Shown here in pieces: positions 11,274 through 22,874 of a stretch of DNA of 64,000 nt (position 1 is the first letter of the stretch; each line of letters begins with the position of its first letter). This DNA is from Lineolata rhizophorae (taxonomy: Eukaryota > Ascomycota > Dothideomycetes > Lineolatales > Lineolataceae). Position numbers and translations under genes: made by a program. The notes beneath the pieces were generated by a model, which was not told the DNA's origin, ran no database searches, and saw only the letters and a program-made list of their open reading frames with translations. Location of the stretch: the NCBI GenBank assembly GCA_010093515.1, contig MU001705.1, positions 62,001-126,000 on the forward strand, given 5' to 3'.

Positions 11274-14252
11274 ATGGACCGTGACCAGAGTCCCAAGCGG
11301 CGCAAAGTTGACAGCGACCGTTTTAGTGCTCCGTTGCGCTCATCGCCCGGACCCCAGTTCCGACCGCAGGTCAAGCGTCGAGGCCGAGACTCTCCTGGCT
11401 GGCGTGCACGACAAGTTCCTCCGACAAATTCTAGACATGGGGCGTCGCCCAAGCCGCACCAGGAAGAATTTGACGGGCCGGAGCCGTCCATCGATGACGA
11501 GTATTCCAACGCTCTCGACCGCGACTGGTACGGTGGCGAGGAGAACGGGCACACTTTTGGCGATGAGACGCACAACCCGTTTGGCGGTGCGGAAGGCACA
11601 TGGCTGGATTTGCAGCGCGAGGCTGCGCTCACCGAGAAGAAGCAGAGCAGCATGAAGATGATGCGCAGCGCACAGCGACAGAAGGAGAACGACGCGTGGG
11701 AGACGAACCGGATGCTCACGTCGGGCGTGGCGCAGCGGCGCGACTACTCCGACGACTTCGAGGATGATCAAGAGGGTACGCGAGTTCATTTGCTGGTGCA
11801 TGATCTGAGGCCGCCGTTCCTGGACGGACGCAGGGTTTTCACGAAGCAGTTGGAACCCATTTCAGCCGTGAGGGATCCTCAAAGCGACATGGCCGTGTTC
11901 AGCCGGAAGGGAAGCAGGGTCGTTCGAGAGAGGAGACAGCAGAAAGAGAGGCAGAAGCAGGCACAGGAGGCAACAACGGTCAAGGGAACTGTTCTTGGCA
12001 ACCTAATGGGTGTTCAAGAGGACACCGACACAGCGGCACCACTGCCTGGTGAAGAGGAAAGTCATCATGGTGGAAGCAAATTTGCTGAGCACATGAAGCA
12101 GAGCGCAGGACAGAGCACTTTCAGCAAGAGCAAGTCGCTCAAGGAGCAGCGGGAATTCCTCCCGGCGTTCGCGGTCCGCGAGGACCTACTGCGGGTTATT
12201 CGCGACAACCAGGTCGTCATCGTTGTAGGACAAACGGGTTCTGGAAAGACGACACAGTTGACTCAATTTCTTTACGAGGATAGCTACGGCAAGACTGGCT
12301 TGATAGGCTGCACCCAACCGCGACGTGTGGCTGCAATGAGCGTAGCAAAACGTGTTAGCGAGGAGATGGAGGTCAAACTAGGCTCACTCGTCGGATATTC
12401 TATCCGTTTCGAAGACTGCACGAGCAAAGAGACAATCATCAAGTACATGACGGACGGAGTCTTACTACGAGAGTCGCTCGTAGAACCCGATCTCGACAAA
12501 TACTCCTGCATTATCATGGACGAGGCTCACGAACGAGCACTGAACACGGATGTTTTGATGGGACTGATAAAGAAAGTGCTTGCTCGGCGGAGGGACCTCA
12601 AGCTGATCGTTACGTCTGCGACAATGAACGCCGAGCGGTTCTCGCGTTTCTACGGCGGTGCTCCGGAATTCTTCATTCCTGGACGGACGTTCCCGGTCGA
12701 TGAGCAGTTCTCGCGCACTCCATGCGAGGACTACGTTGATAACGCGGTAAAGCAAGTACTAGCCATTCACGTCTCCCAAGGCGCTGGCGATATTTTGGTA
12801 TTTATGACCGGGCAAGAGGACATTGAAATCACCTGCGAACTTGTGGAGGAGCGCCTGAAGTTACTAAACGATCCGCCCAAGCTCAGCATCCTTCCGATCT
12901 ACAGCCAAATGCCTGCAGATCTCCAGGCGAAGATTTTCGATGTCGCACCGCCCGGCGTGAGAAAAGTAATCGTGGCAACGAACATTGCAGAGACAAGTCT
13001 TACTGTGGATGGCATCATGTACGTTGTAGACGCGGGCTTCTCTAAGCTCAAGGTTTACAACCCGAGGATGGGAATGGACACTCTGCAAATTACTCCGATT
13101 TCGCAAGCAAACGCTTCCCAGCGAGCTGGACGCGCCGGTCGAACGGGTCCCGGAAAATGCTTTCACTTGTTTACTGAGAGGGCATTCAGAGATGAGCTCT
13201 ATATCCAGACTATTCCGGAAATCCAACGGACGAATCTAGCCAACACAGTTCTGCTGCTCAAGTCGCTCGGAGTCAAAGATCTGATGGATTTCGATTTCAT
13301 GGATCCTCCTCCTCAGGACACCATCTCCACGTCATTATTTGACCTTTGGGCTCTAGGAGCATTGGATAACATTGGAGAGCTGACACCGCTTGGAAGCAAA
13401 ATGACTTCGTTCCCTATGGACCCTTCTCTGGCGAAGCTTTTGATAACCTCGGTGGAGTATGAGTGTAGCGAAGAAATGCTCACCATCGTGTCCATGCTCT
13501 CAGTTCCGAGCGTTTTCTACCGCCCCAAAGAACGACAAGAAGAGTCAGACTCCTCTCGAGAGAAATTTTTCGTTCCGGAGTCTGATCATCTTACACTCTT
13601 ACATGTCTATACCCAGTGGAAGGTCAACCATTACTCGGACGGCTGGTGCATCCAGCATTTCTTGCATCCGAAAGCACTGCGGCGCGCCAAAGAGATTCGC
13701 GACCAGCTCTCCGACATCATGAAGATGCAAAAGATGGAGCTCATCAGCTGCGGAACGGACTGGGACATTCTTCGCAAGTGCATTTGCTCTGGATATTACC
13801 ACCAGGCGGCCAAGGTCAAGGGCATCGGGGAGTACATCAACCTGCGCACATCCGTTACTGTGCAGTTGCACCCGACATCAGCCCTCTACGGCCTTGGCTA
13901 CCTACCGGACTATGTCATTTACCACGAGCTCATCTTGACCTCGAAGGAGTACATGTCGTGCGTCACGGCAGTCGACCCGCACTGGCTAGCCGACTTGGGC
14001 GCCGTGTTCTACTCGGTAAAGGAGAAAGGATACTCGGCGCGTGATAAACGTGTCACCGAAATGGAGTTCAACCGCAAGGCTGAGCTTGAGGCCAAAATGG
14101 CGGAGGACAAGGAACGGGAGGAGCAGCGCATTGCTCGGGAGAAGGAGGCGAAAACGGCCGTGAGGCGGCCGATTGGAGGAGGTACGAATAAGGTGGTAAC
14201 ACAGGGATCTGTTATCAAACCGGTGAGAGCGAGGAGAGGGAGAGGCTTTTAG
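11274..14252 (+). CDS. PRP16: Pre-mRNA-splicing ATP-dependent RNA helicase Prp16 (DHX38)
   Basis: A DEAH-box helicase that remodels the spliceosome after the first transesterification step. From the ATG at 11274 ([13 protein letters not shown]) the single exon gives 992 residues; the frame is open to 11103, but that part has no similarity. The N-terminal region is charged and has the Prp16-type block [20 protein letters not shown]. Motif I is [12 protein letters not shown] near 320, DEAH is in [10 protein letters not shown] near 415, SATMNAERF near 448, and [12 protein letters not shown] near 620. The winged-helix and OB-fold part includes [15 protein letters not shown] and [18 protein letters not shown], which favours Prp16 over Prp2, Prp22 and Prp43. 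The tail is basic (RARRGRGF). Confidence 0.95.
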   Translation: MDRDQSPKRRKVDSDRFSAPLRSSPGPQFRPQVKRRGRDSPGWRARQVPPTNSRHGASPKPHQEEFDGPEPSIDDEYSNALDRDWYGGEENGHTFGDETHNPFGGAEGTWLDLQREAALTEKKQSSMKMMRSAQRQKENDAWETNRMLTSGVAQRRDYSDDFEDDQEGTRVHLLVHDLRPPFLDGRRVFTKQLEPISAVRDPQSDMAVFSRKGSRVVRERRQQKERQKQAQEATTVKGTVLGNLMGVQEDTDTAAPLPGEEESHHGGSKFAEHMKQSAGQSTFSKSKSLKEQREFLPAFAVREDLLRVIRDNQVVIVVGQTGSGKTTQLTQFLYEDSYGKTGLIGCTQPRRVAAMSVAKRVSEEMEVKLGSLVGYSIRFEDCTSKETIIKYMTDGVLLRESLVEPDLDKYSCIIMDEAHERALNTDVLMGLIKKVLARRRDLKLIVTSATMNAERFSRFYGGAPEFFIPGRTFPVDEQFSRTPCEDYVDNAVKQVLAIHVSQGAGDILVFMTGQEDIEITCELVEERLKLLNDPPKLSILPIYSQMPADLQAKIFDVAPPGVRKVIVATNIAETSLTVDGIMYVVDAGFSKLKVYNPRMGMDTLQITPISQANASQRAGRAGRTGPGKCFHLFTERAFRDELYIQTIPEIQRTNLANTVLLLKSLGVKDLMDFDFMDPPPQDTISTSLFDLWALGALDNIGELTPLGSKMTSFPMDPSLAKLLITSVEYECSEEMLTIVSMLSVPSVFYRPKERQEESDSSREKFFVPESDHLTLLHVYTQWKVNHYSDGWCIQHFLHPKALRRAKEIRDQLSDIMKMQKMELISCGTDWDILRKCICSGYYHQAAKVKGIGEYINLRTSVTVQLHPTSALYGLGYLPDYVIYHELILTSKEYMSCVTAVDPHWLADLGAVFYSVKEKGYSARDKRVTEMEFNRKAELEAKMAEDKEREEQRIAREKEAKTAVRRPIGGGTNKVVTQGSVIKPVRARRGRGF

Positions 14253-17021
14253 CAGCTGCCTTTTGAAGCTTATACGATTTGTAATTAGTAGGGAGCTCGT
14301 GGAGAGGTTTCACGTAGATGCAAGCCTAATGGTAGGGTCTGTGGATACTAGGTAGGCAAATTTGTTCTAGGCAATTAGTAAGCCCTATAGTTAACGTGCA
14401 TTATATGTGTGACGATGTTCATGCCGTGCTACGATAATACCCATAGCAGCCAAGTTAGTGAGTTAGGACGAAATCCTACAATTCGTGTTATATTTGTAGA
14501 GTTCAGTCTATTTCGTGAAGCTGCGTTTATTAACTCGTAGTGACTTCGGCGCCGACGGGAGGAGTACTACTTACATAAGCGAGTCACCCCGGCCCCACGT
14601 ATGGCGCCTGCTGCGACTACGCGCCACCATTTCCAACATCTCTCATACCCCATCGACCCAACCCTATCACAACTCTCGAGGTCAGCCTTGCGTCCGTCGG
14701 TGCTGCCTCTTTCGGCGTATTCGCCTCTTGCGATATTTCAAACGTGCGCTCTGAAGCTCTCCCGTCTTGCTGCTTGCCGAGAAAAGTGACGGAAATGCAT
14801 GAGCGCCTTTCTTACGCAACCTGGTCGAAATCCCGGAGGAACCTCCGCGACGTTGGATGCTGGCCCCATCCTGCTCTAGGCGTCTGACCAATCCTATGCA
14901 TCGCCTGCCCTGTGGTGAGGATAGATATGACACGGCCATGCAGCGCGCGCCTTGCAGCCTTTCGGCCGATCTCACGTCGGTTTGAACGAACCTTCGTACC
15001 GTTCGATCCTTTCGCGGCTGCGAGTCGATGATGCCGCCCGTCCTATACAACCTTTGCGATCTATTCCCTATGGCTGCAAATTCCCATATTGTCGGCATGC
15101 TGTGTTGGTGGAAACAGGAGCAGGGTACACCAGTGGGCCACGGACGGGGAGAGGCTGGCCCTACGACTTTTGACATAAACTTTGCGTGAGACGAACGGCT
15201 TTCACTTGCGGAAATGGTCACAAGGTGATGTGATCTAGTAGTATACTGGCGCTTGAGGCCAGTCGTAATCGTTGCATTAGGAGCTAGCCGCAAGCTAATT
15301 GCGTCAGATATCAGAGTCTAGCCTGCCACGTGCTCGGCCTCTATTTCGTGGCAGTGATTTCGCAGATCAACACTGCAGCCTATTTTACTTCCGTTACTTG
15401 TTGGCCAGGCATGAATCAAACTGGCGGTATCCAATGTTGCATAGCAGCGTTGGTTCTTTTCAGCAAAAGCGTGGCGACCGGACGGCTCGTTCAATACGCA
15501 GCAACTTCGCAAGCCTGTTGCCAAGTATGCCGTCGCGGCCTAATCCTACTTTTGTACTCTTCAACCAACTGCGGGATGCGGGGATTCGTGGTTTCCTCAT
15601 GTGTTTCTGTCATTTTGTCCTTCCTCGCTCCGTTTCACGTTCATAAGAATTTGCTTCGTTCTTGAGCCATGTCGAGTTGTGCTCATTCTCCTCGATTTCA
15701 GAACAGATCTAAGTGGTTCTTGCAGATATACTCGTCCTTTCTATGTCGTTATCCTCTTCTTTTCGTTGCTTCTATCACAACTTGACTTCTTATCCCAGTG
15801 GAGTTTTCTATAATTCTCATGCCCGTTGTGCATTTGCGACCTGCAAATACTGAACTGGCCTAGAATTATATATTACAGACACTTGTTTGGTTTCGTATTC
15901 TTCCTCGGCAGCAGATGAAGCTGTATGCGAACTTTTAGCCGGGGAATCCGATAGGTAAGTCCCACGCGGTCGACAACAGAAATACCGGCAATCGCTGACA
16001 GGTTGCATAGTTCAGACAACAGAATCCTTGGAATTTATGATTCAAATACCGAATAAATTGCTTTGTTCGCTCCTACAGTGTGTTTCAATGTTTGATGGCC
16101 AAAAGAGATTCTCCATCTGCTGGGGTTGAAATCGTCGCCATTTGCAGCGAAACCTCACGGACGCTCGTAAACAATGGTATGCGAATGGTACCTAGCTATT
16201 CTATATGATACGACAATACACGGTCTGAGTATATCTCCCTCAATTCAGCCAACGTACGGTGACTAGTTGCGTGTTTAGGTCCCTGAAGTCGCGCGTTGTG
16301 CTCGACGCGACAGCAAGTCAAATCCGCCGGAGCCAATGGATCGCGTTGCTAGCGGGCGTTCATCGTCTCTAGTTGGTCGAAGTTGCGCCCTTCCAGGCTA
16401 TCATGGCGTCTTTCGTTGTGCGCGTAGTACGCTCTTCCGAGAGCCGGGGCGTGCATGGGGCCACGCTCGGAATGGTCGGCCATGGATGCACTCATACCAC
16501 ACGAGCGATCCCCGATCGGCTCGGCCTGTGCCCGCATTTTGGGCGCCGAGGCTTTGCATTTGCTGCGACGAGGCTCTGGAGACAAAAAGACGGTGTGCGG
16601 GCTCGCCGGCGAGGCTGTCACGCATCCAGCGCACAGGGCTAGGCAGCCGCGGCTGTGCTTGCAGGTGGGGCATTCACTCTGGGCGCGTCTCGTTGATGCC
16701 GCAATCCAACGGTGAGGTCACGTGCACCGATCAAGACTTTAGTTTCGCTAGCCCTCCGTCCTGGTGTTCCTCGTTTCCACACCTCACCCAACCCACCACA
16801 CGAGCGCGCCCAGCTTCGACACCCGCGTTGTCAATTCATCAATTTCATCTCAAACCATCGACGCGTCTGCCGACGCGCCTTCTATCCTTCGCGCCCGTGC
16901 TCGCGACCGCCTTTCCGTCGTCTCACGTCGTCGCCTCTCGTCGCCGTTCGCGGTAACGCGTCTGTTGTTCGTCCAACAAGAAGCATAGATCAGCGACGCA
17001 ACTGCAGAACTCTCGAGAAAA
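14253..17021. other. Long intergenic region, no gene seen
   Basis: 2.8 kb without a supportable gene. The longest frame is a 203-codon minus-strand one at 14682-15293, with no recognisable domain, signal peptide or conserved motif. The right part (about 16700-17021) is pyrimidine-rich and ends in an AAAATGAC start context, consistent with promoter and 5' UTR of the PWWP gene. Confidence 0.5.
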
Positions 17022-19110
17022 ATGACTGACGAAGCGTCTGCGCCTGCTGCTTCGGGCTCGCCCAAGCCGGAGGGCACGCCAACGCGTCCTGCCGAGGCCG
17101 GCAGTCCCCCGGCCCCGCCTGCTGAGCCTGCAGCGGACGCGGCTACGCCGAGTGGCGAGGGTGCCGACAAGGCCGCCTCCGCTGAAGGTGAGCACACATT
17201 CTTCCCACTACCATCCTAGATCCATCGTTAACGCGTCGTGTTGCATCACAGCATCCCCAACCGCCGCCGCCGAACCGACTACCGCTGTCGAAAACTCTGC
17301 CATCGACGCAACCGAGAAGCCTGCGGACATGGCGGACGACAAAATGGATATACAAGGTACGATTCGCATGCTGTGACGGCTTGTCGGAGATAGGGTGAAT
17401 ATGGAGCGCTAACTCCGTTTCTAGGTGCAACCGCTGAGGCCGAGAAGCCAATAGCGGGAGCGTCCACAACGCCGGACGCCTCGAAAAAGTCGTCGAAACG
17501 CAAGTCCACGGGTGGTATCCCCGAACACAAATCGAAGAAACTCAACAAGAAGAAGTCGATGGCGGATCTCCACCTTGATGTGAAGCCTGGCGAGTTCTGG
17601 ATGGCTCGCATGAAGAGCTACCCACCATGGCCTTCTGTCATCTGCGATGAGGAAATGATTCAGAAGTACCTAGGCCAGCGTCCCGTGAGCGCGAAGAGGG
17701 AGGACGGCACGTACCGTGAAGACTACGCGGACGGTGGCAAGAACATGCATCTTCGCAAGTTTCCTGTCATGTTCCTTGGCACGAATGAGTTGTACGTTTA
17801 TTCTAAGTTGACATGTATGACTTGCGCATTGCTAACTAAGCCTACAGCTCCTACCTCCCGAACACCGATCTTCAGCCCTTAGACATGGATGACATCAAGT
17901 CCCAACTTCAAGAGGGCATTAAGAACAAGACTCCAGGCTTGCAGGATGCATACCAGGTGTGCTCAGAAGAGCATGACCTTGAGTACTTCAAGACCATGCT
18001 CCAGGATCACATGGAGTACCTCGAGAAGGAAGAGGAGCGTCAGAAGGAGATCGAAGCAGAGAAGGCGGCTAAAAAGGAGAAGAAAGAGAAGCGCAAGTCC
18101 AAGGGGAAGGCCGATGACGAGGATGTGGAAATGGCGGATGTTCCTGAGACGTCTGAGGGTGAGAAGAAGGCTAAACCATCCAAGAAGCGCAAGAAGGATT
18201 TGGAGAGCGACACAGAAGGCCAGAAGGTAAGAGCATCCGACCCGGAAAACAAGCGCAAGTATGAAACTAATATTCGTAAGCCGGCGAAGGCGCCGAAGAT
18301 AAAGGTTAAAGTGAATGGTCCTAAAGCCCCTGCAGAAGAATCGGCTTCAAAGCCTAAGAGAACCAAGAAGAAGGCGGCCGGTCCAGCTCCTGAGCAACCT
18401 GCTGAGGAAGAGAGCCTGAACCCCGCAGAGCCGAATCTCACGGAAGCAGAGAAGTCAGAGAAGCTTGAGAAAGCTGGTATGTACCAAATTGCTTTTCGCT
18501 TAACTCTAGTATATTCAATCTAACGGTTTGCGCTTTAGTCCTATACCTTCGTCACAAGCTACAGAAGGGCTTCCTCACACGCGACCAAGTGCCGAAGGAG
18601 GAGGAGATGCACAGCATGTCCAGCTATTTGAAGAGCCTTGAGCAGCACACCGATCTCGATGGCCAGATGATTCGGAAGACCAAAATTCACAAAGTCCTAA
18701 AGGCCATTATCAAGCTCGACCACATCCCCAAGGAAGAGGAGTACTTTTTCAAGCAGCGCTCAAAGGATATGCTTTCTGTGTGGGACAAGGCGCTGTCTAT
18801 GACTGAGCCGGTGACTCCGACCGTAGCCGAGGCTCCAGCTGAGACTGCCGCCAACGGTGTGAAGCACGACGACAAAGAGGACAAGAAGCCGGCTGCGGAA
18901 AATGGCGCGGGGGAGGACGCAAAAGAAAAGAGTGAGGACAAAGAAGAGGAGCTCCCAAAAAGGGATGATGTGCCTGCTCCCGTCAACGGCGCCGGTGGCG
19001 ACGGTGATGCGTCCATGGCAGACGTCAAGCCATCCGAATCCGCCGATGCTGAGGAAGGTGCTGTCAAGGGCAAGGCCGAGCCTGCTACCGAGGAGCCCGT
19101 TGCCACTTAA
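17022..19110 (+). CDS. PWWP-domain chromatin protein with C-terminal LEDGF/TFIIS-N-like domain
   Basis: Five exons: 17022-17187, 17252-17356, 17425-17791, 17848-18476 and 18539-19110, 612 residues in all. All four introns are GT-AG and keep phase. The Ala/Pro-rich acidic start is followed by a nuclear-looking basic stretch (KKSSKRKSTGG) and the PWWP domain from LDVKPGEFWMARMKSYPPWP to FLGTNEFSYLPNTDLQPL. PWWP folds bind methylated-lysine nucleosomes, commonly H3K36me, together with DNA. A coiled, Lys/Glu-rich linker leads to a helical block, VLYLRHKLQKGF...SYLKSLEQH...KIHKVLKAIIKL...KDMLSVWDKAL, resembling the LEDGF/TFIIS N-terminal fold. The tail is acidic. It is most likely a nuclear reader protein; no confident orthologue name can be given. 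Confidence 0.88.
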
Positions 19111-20040
19111 GGGACTACCCCGCTTTGAGTTTTCCCATCCCCTCACGAGAAGACACCTTGGCTCCTTGAAAGCCCGAGCCGCCGGCTTCATCTTCGCGTT
19201 CATCTTCCAGGTCTCGGTCGCCATCGGCCTGTTGTACTAATGCGGCGGGCCTAATCTCTCTTGCATTCTCTCAGCAGTAACTTTTTCTTTCCGGCGAACG
19301 GTGCGCACTTATTTTGCCATTGCTTACCCTCCCAGAACGTGCGCATGGATTATTTGGCGTCCCCCGGCGGCCATAATGCTCCTTTTCATTACTTTGTGTA
19401 CATAGGGTAGTCCCGGATTGCTTGTGGTCATCTGCCTGCGTGTGCTTTTCCACGGTTGTTGGCTTGCGTGAGTCGGTGGTCGACCGGGGCTGGATCGGAG
19501 AAGGGGCGCAGGGGTTAAGGTGGAAGGCGGAATGCCCGGGGGACGAATTTTCAGATTCGATGCGATGAACTTCTCGAATTGCGGTATAATGGGCTTGGTT
19601 CTTAAGTCTCTGAACTGGTTTATTTTCACAAAAAAAGATTAAAATTGCAAGATAGTGTGGGCTAGGTGCGTAAACATTGTTGTAAGCTATCATAGATAAT
19701 AGTGCTGAGTTGTGAACTCTGCGATGGGTGGGAACTGGCCTAACACAATGCAAATAATGCTGTGGCAATTGACTCGGGTTTACGAAGTTGGTTGCGTGTC
19801 AAGCAATGGTGTATTAATTCCCTTACATGTGTGATTGTGTGTAGATGCTGAGATACGCTTTTTTACGGCAAACTTGACTATCGATCTATCACTAGGTGGG
19901 TGGAAAAGAAGGTGGTTCTCGGTCCGGGGATAGAAACCTCGCCTGCTTGGGCTCTGGGCTGCAACATGTACATTAGTATGGAATAGTCTCCCGTCGTCCT
20001 CCACAACGCCACATCTTTGATCTCCATTCTCAGCATCCAA
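19111..20040. other. Intergenic, no gene seen
   Basis: 930 bp with only short frames. It should hold the 3' UTR of the PWWP gene and the promoter of MDE1. No repeat stands out. Confidence 0.5.
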
Positions 20041-21395
20041 ATGGCAGAGAATGAGCATTTGGTGCGATCCGCAGACCCGAATCACCCAAGTAATCTCATC
20101 TGCGAGCTCTGCAGGAAGTTTTACACGCTTGGCTGGGTAAGGACAGATTTTTCCTCGTTCGGTGACAAAGCCTAAGCATACATTCATGGATCGCGAAACC
20201 GTCACAACGCTGCTAGCTTGGCAGGATGAGCTCAAATCGTCGGTGCTTTCCTCGCGCACTTTCGGCCTCGTTAATCCCGTATTGCAATCCCACGAAGATA
20301 TGAGTTCAAGGACAGTCCCGAAGTCAGCGCGATCGATGCTCTTGCCGATACACTGGGTTCCCCACTACCGCGGACTCATTTTCAAACAATTTCGCGCAAT
20401 TACTAGATCTACGAATCTTTCTCGGCGGACTGGCTATGAGAATCATGGCTAATATCATCATAGGTCACTGGCACTGGCGGCGGCACCAGTATCCGCCATG
20501 GCGACCACATCTTCATCGCGCCATCTGGGGTGCAGAAGGAGTTGATGCAGCCCTCTGACATGTTCGTCATGGACTTCAACACGCGGGAATATCTGCGACG
20601 ACCGCCGGTACTAGCGGCCCATCTGAAACCAAACAGTTCCATACCTAGCATCTCCTTCATCCGCCGTGCCCCTTCGAAAGCCAACCCACAGCCTCCGCAG
20701 ATAGGCCGTGCTCAGGCTCCCGACCAAACGCTAACCCGCCTGCTCAGATCCACAGGCCTTCGGCCTGCACGCCGCTCTTCCTAGCCGCCTTCACGGCCGG
20801 CGCCGGCTGCTGCATCCACACGCACTCGCAGTGGGCGGTGCTAGTGACACTGCTGGTCGAGAGGGACTTCGGCGTCGACGCGTGCTTCGAGATCGAGCTG
20901 CTCGAGCAGATCAAGGGGATCCCGAAGGGCAAAGGGAAGCCCGGAAATCTGGGCTATCATGATACGCTCAGGGTGCCGATTATTGAGAATACGGCGCAGT
21001 GAGTGTTTTCTCTTTGCTTCTCTGTTGGTGTTGGTGCAGGTCGTCGTGAATGATTGTTGTGCTTGGGCCTTGGCTAATAGAAGCCGCAGCGAGGAGGACT
21101 TGACTGAGAGCTTGGAGGCAGCGATGCAGAAGTATCCTGATACGTATGCCGTTCTGGTGCGGAGGCACGGAATGTATGCCACCACGTTAAGACATGAGTC
21201 CGCTGTCGACTTGCTAACCTCACCTCAGTTACGTTTGGGGAGACAACGTTCACAAGGCGAAGACCCAGTGCGAGAGGTACTTTGCAATGCTTGACTATCG
21301 TGCTTGCGCTGGCTAACATGGTTCACAGTCTAGACTATATTTTCCAGCTGGCGGTTGAGATGAAGAAGCTTGATTTGCCTTGGAAATCATCCTAA
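20041..21395 (+). CDS. MDE1: Methylthioribulose-1-phosphate dehydratase
   Basis: Dehydrates 5-methylthioribulose-1-phosphate in the methionine salvage pathway (MtnB in bacteria); a cytosolic class II aldolase-fold zinc enzyme. Rebuilt from six exons: 20041-20136, 20464-20607, 20748-20998, 21090-21173, 21229-21276 and 21329-21395, giving 229 residues with consistent phases. Segments in order: [15 protein letters not shown], then [20 protein letters not shown], the zinc-ligand motif [11 protein letters not shown] (HxH), [52 protein letters not shown] (third His), and [18 protein letters not shown]. Intron 1 is unusually long (327 bp). The acceptor at 20748 was chosen because it keeps frame into RPSACTPLF. 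Intact in every exon. Confidence 0.92.
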
Positions 21396-22293
21396 CGCGC
21401 TAGACATATCCTGGAAGGGGCGGATATGTCGCGGCTTTCCGAGAGGTTCTAGCGATCGAACCAAAATGAAGGGGCGAAGTGTGGCAGAATGCTTTTCCTC
21501 GGCTTCGTTGAAACTCACCTCTACCCTTATCGCTACCAACCCATTACAACAACAGTCTATGACTGCAATGAAGCATCAGAACTGTTGATCGACGCTCAAA
21601 CCGATGAGTATTGCAATTTAACACGTTCTGGGCAATGCTTGCCCAACAGGCTAGAAAAACTACGACTTTCTCGAGAAATTTCCCGGTTGTGTCAGAGACG
21701 AAGGCCAAAGAAATATATTGGCGTCTAACTGACGTGGCGCTGATATCGAACTAACATTGCGGGAGGTCCCGAAGTGATAAGCGCTGAGATATGGCGGGCG
21801 ATACCCCAGTCTTGGCTCTCGGGGATGAGACCCTGAGGAGCTGGAAAGCCCTCAGCCCTGAGCAATCTGCCCACGCTCTGTTATGAGGAAATAAGACTTA
21901 GTACTAAATGTGAGTCGAGTGTTGAAGTGTCACAGGTAAGGTAGCCAACAGTTATAGCGCACAATGGGAAGAAAGACTGGCTTGAGTCGAACGCACATTT
22001 CATTCAGCTATGATGGGTGTTTTCTTCCTACATTATGTCCTTTCGGAGATTAAACAAAGGAAATAACAGTGGGCCGCTTGCCATCCTGCAGAGGCGGCCA
22101 CGATGGTATCTCAGTAGGCCGCAGCCTTCGCACCAAGTAAAAAGGAGAGAGCACTGATTCTAACAAAAGAAATCCGTCGCAGCATGGAGTCCAATGTTCC
22201 ATCATCCAATCGCCACCCAACAATTACCTATCTAGTCGCAAATGCACCGCCAAACCCTGAATTCTGCTGCTCCACCCCTCTCGGGAAAACAAT
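21396..22293. other. Intergenic between convergent genes, no gene seen
   Basis: About 900 bp lying between the 3' ends of MDE1 and the DUF3602 gene. Only short frames without similarity. It should contain both 3' UTRs. Confidence 0.5.
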
Positions 22294-22874
22294 CTACTTG
22301 GACTCCTCGGTCTCGCCCTCCTTCTTCTTGTCGAGCCCGATGAGATGCTTGGCCTTGTCGATCAGGTTCTCGTGCTCCGGGCCGTGCGTGTGGCCGCCGT
22401 ACTTCTCCTTGTGCACGTTGCCGCCGCCGCCACGGCCCGTGTGGTAGTTCTCCTGCTCGGGCCGCATCGACATCTCGGGCACGACGTCGTGCTCCTTGGC
22501 GACGGGGCCCTGGCGGGGGGAAGTGCCGATGTTGCCGGCGCCACCGCGCTGTTGTCGGGGCATGTTAGCTTCGTTGTACGGGCTAGGGGGTAGAGCATTG
22601 CGTTCGCTCCACTGGGGAAAGGGGAGGGAATGCGTGGGGAGACGTACGCCCGCGGAGTGCTCGCCAACCGGAGTGCCCTCACGGACAATGCCGGCGTCGA
22701 CATAGGTGTGCGGGTCGTGGCCGATGTTGCCCTGGCCTATTGGTTTGTTAGTCTTTGCTCACTCAACAACAGAAGACGGCCGGCCCTGCACAGCTAAGCT
22801 AGGGGGCGGAGAGCTGAAGAGAAAGATGAGGTGGACATACCACCACGGCCGGTCGACACAACGTGGTCAGACAT
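22294..22874 (-). CDS. DUF3602 / Par32-like small GRGG-repeat protein
   Basis: Three exons on the minus strand, 22841-22874, 22648-22736 and 22294-22548, give 125 residues beginning MSDHVVSTGRGGQGNIG. The introns are GT-AG and phases match. The protein carries several Gly-rich repeats: GRGGQGNIG, GRGGAGNIG and GRGGGGNV. These mark the fungal DUF3602 family, to which yeast Par32, a regulator of ammonium transport downstream of TORC1, belongs. The rest is hydrophilic, probably disordered, ending in the basic-acidic tail KKKEGETEESK. The molecular role of this member is not known. It likely acts in the cytosol, since there is no signal peptide or membrane segment. Confidence 0.85.

Noticed and set aside
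14682-15293. 203-codon minus-strand frame
   Set aside because: Basic, Ser/Arg-rich, no motif, no splice context or neighbours in support.
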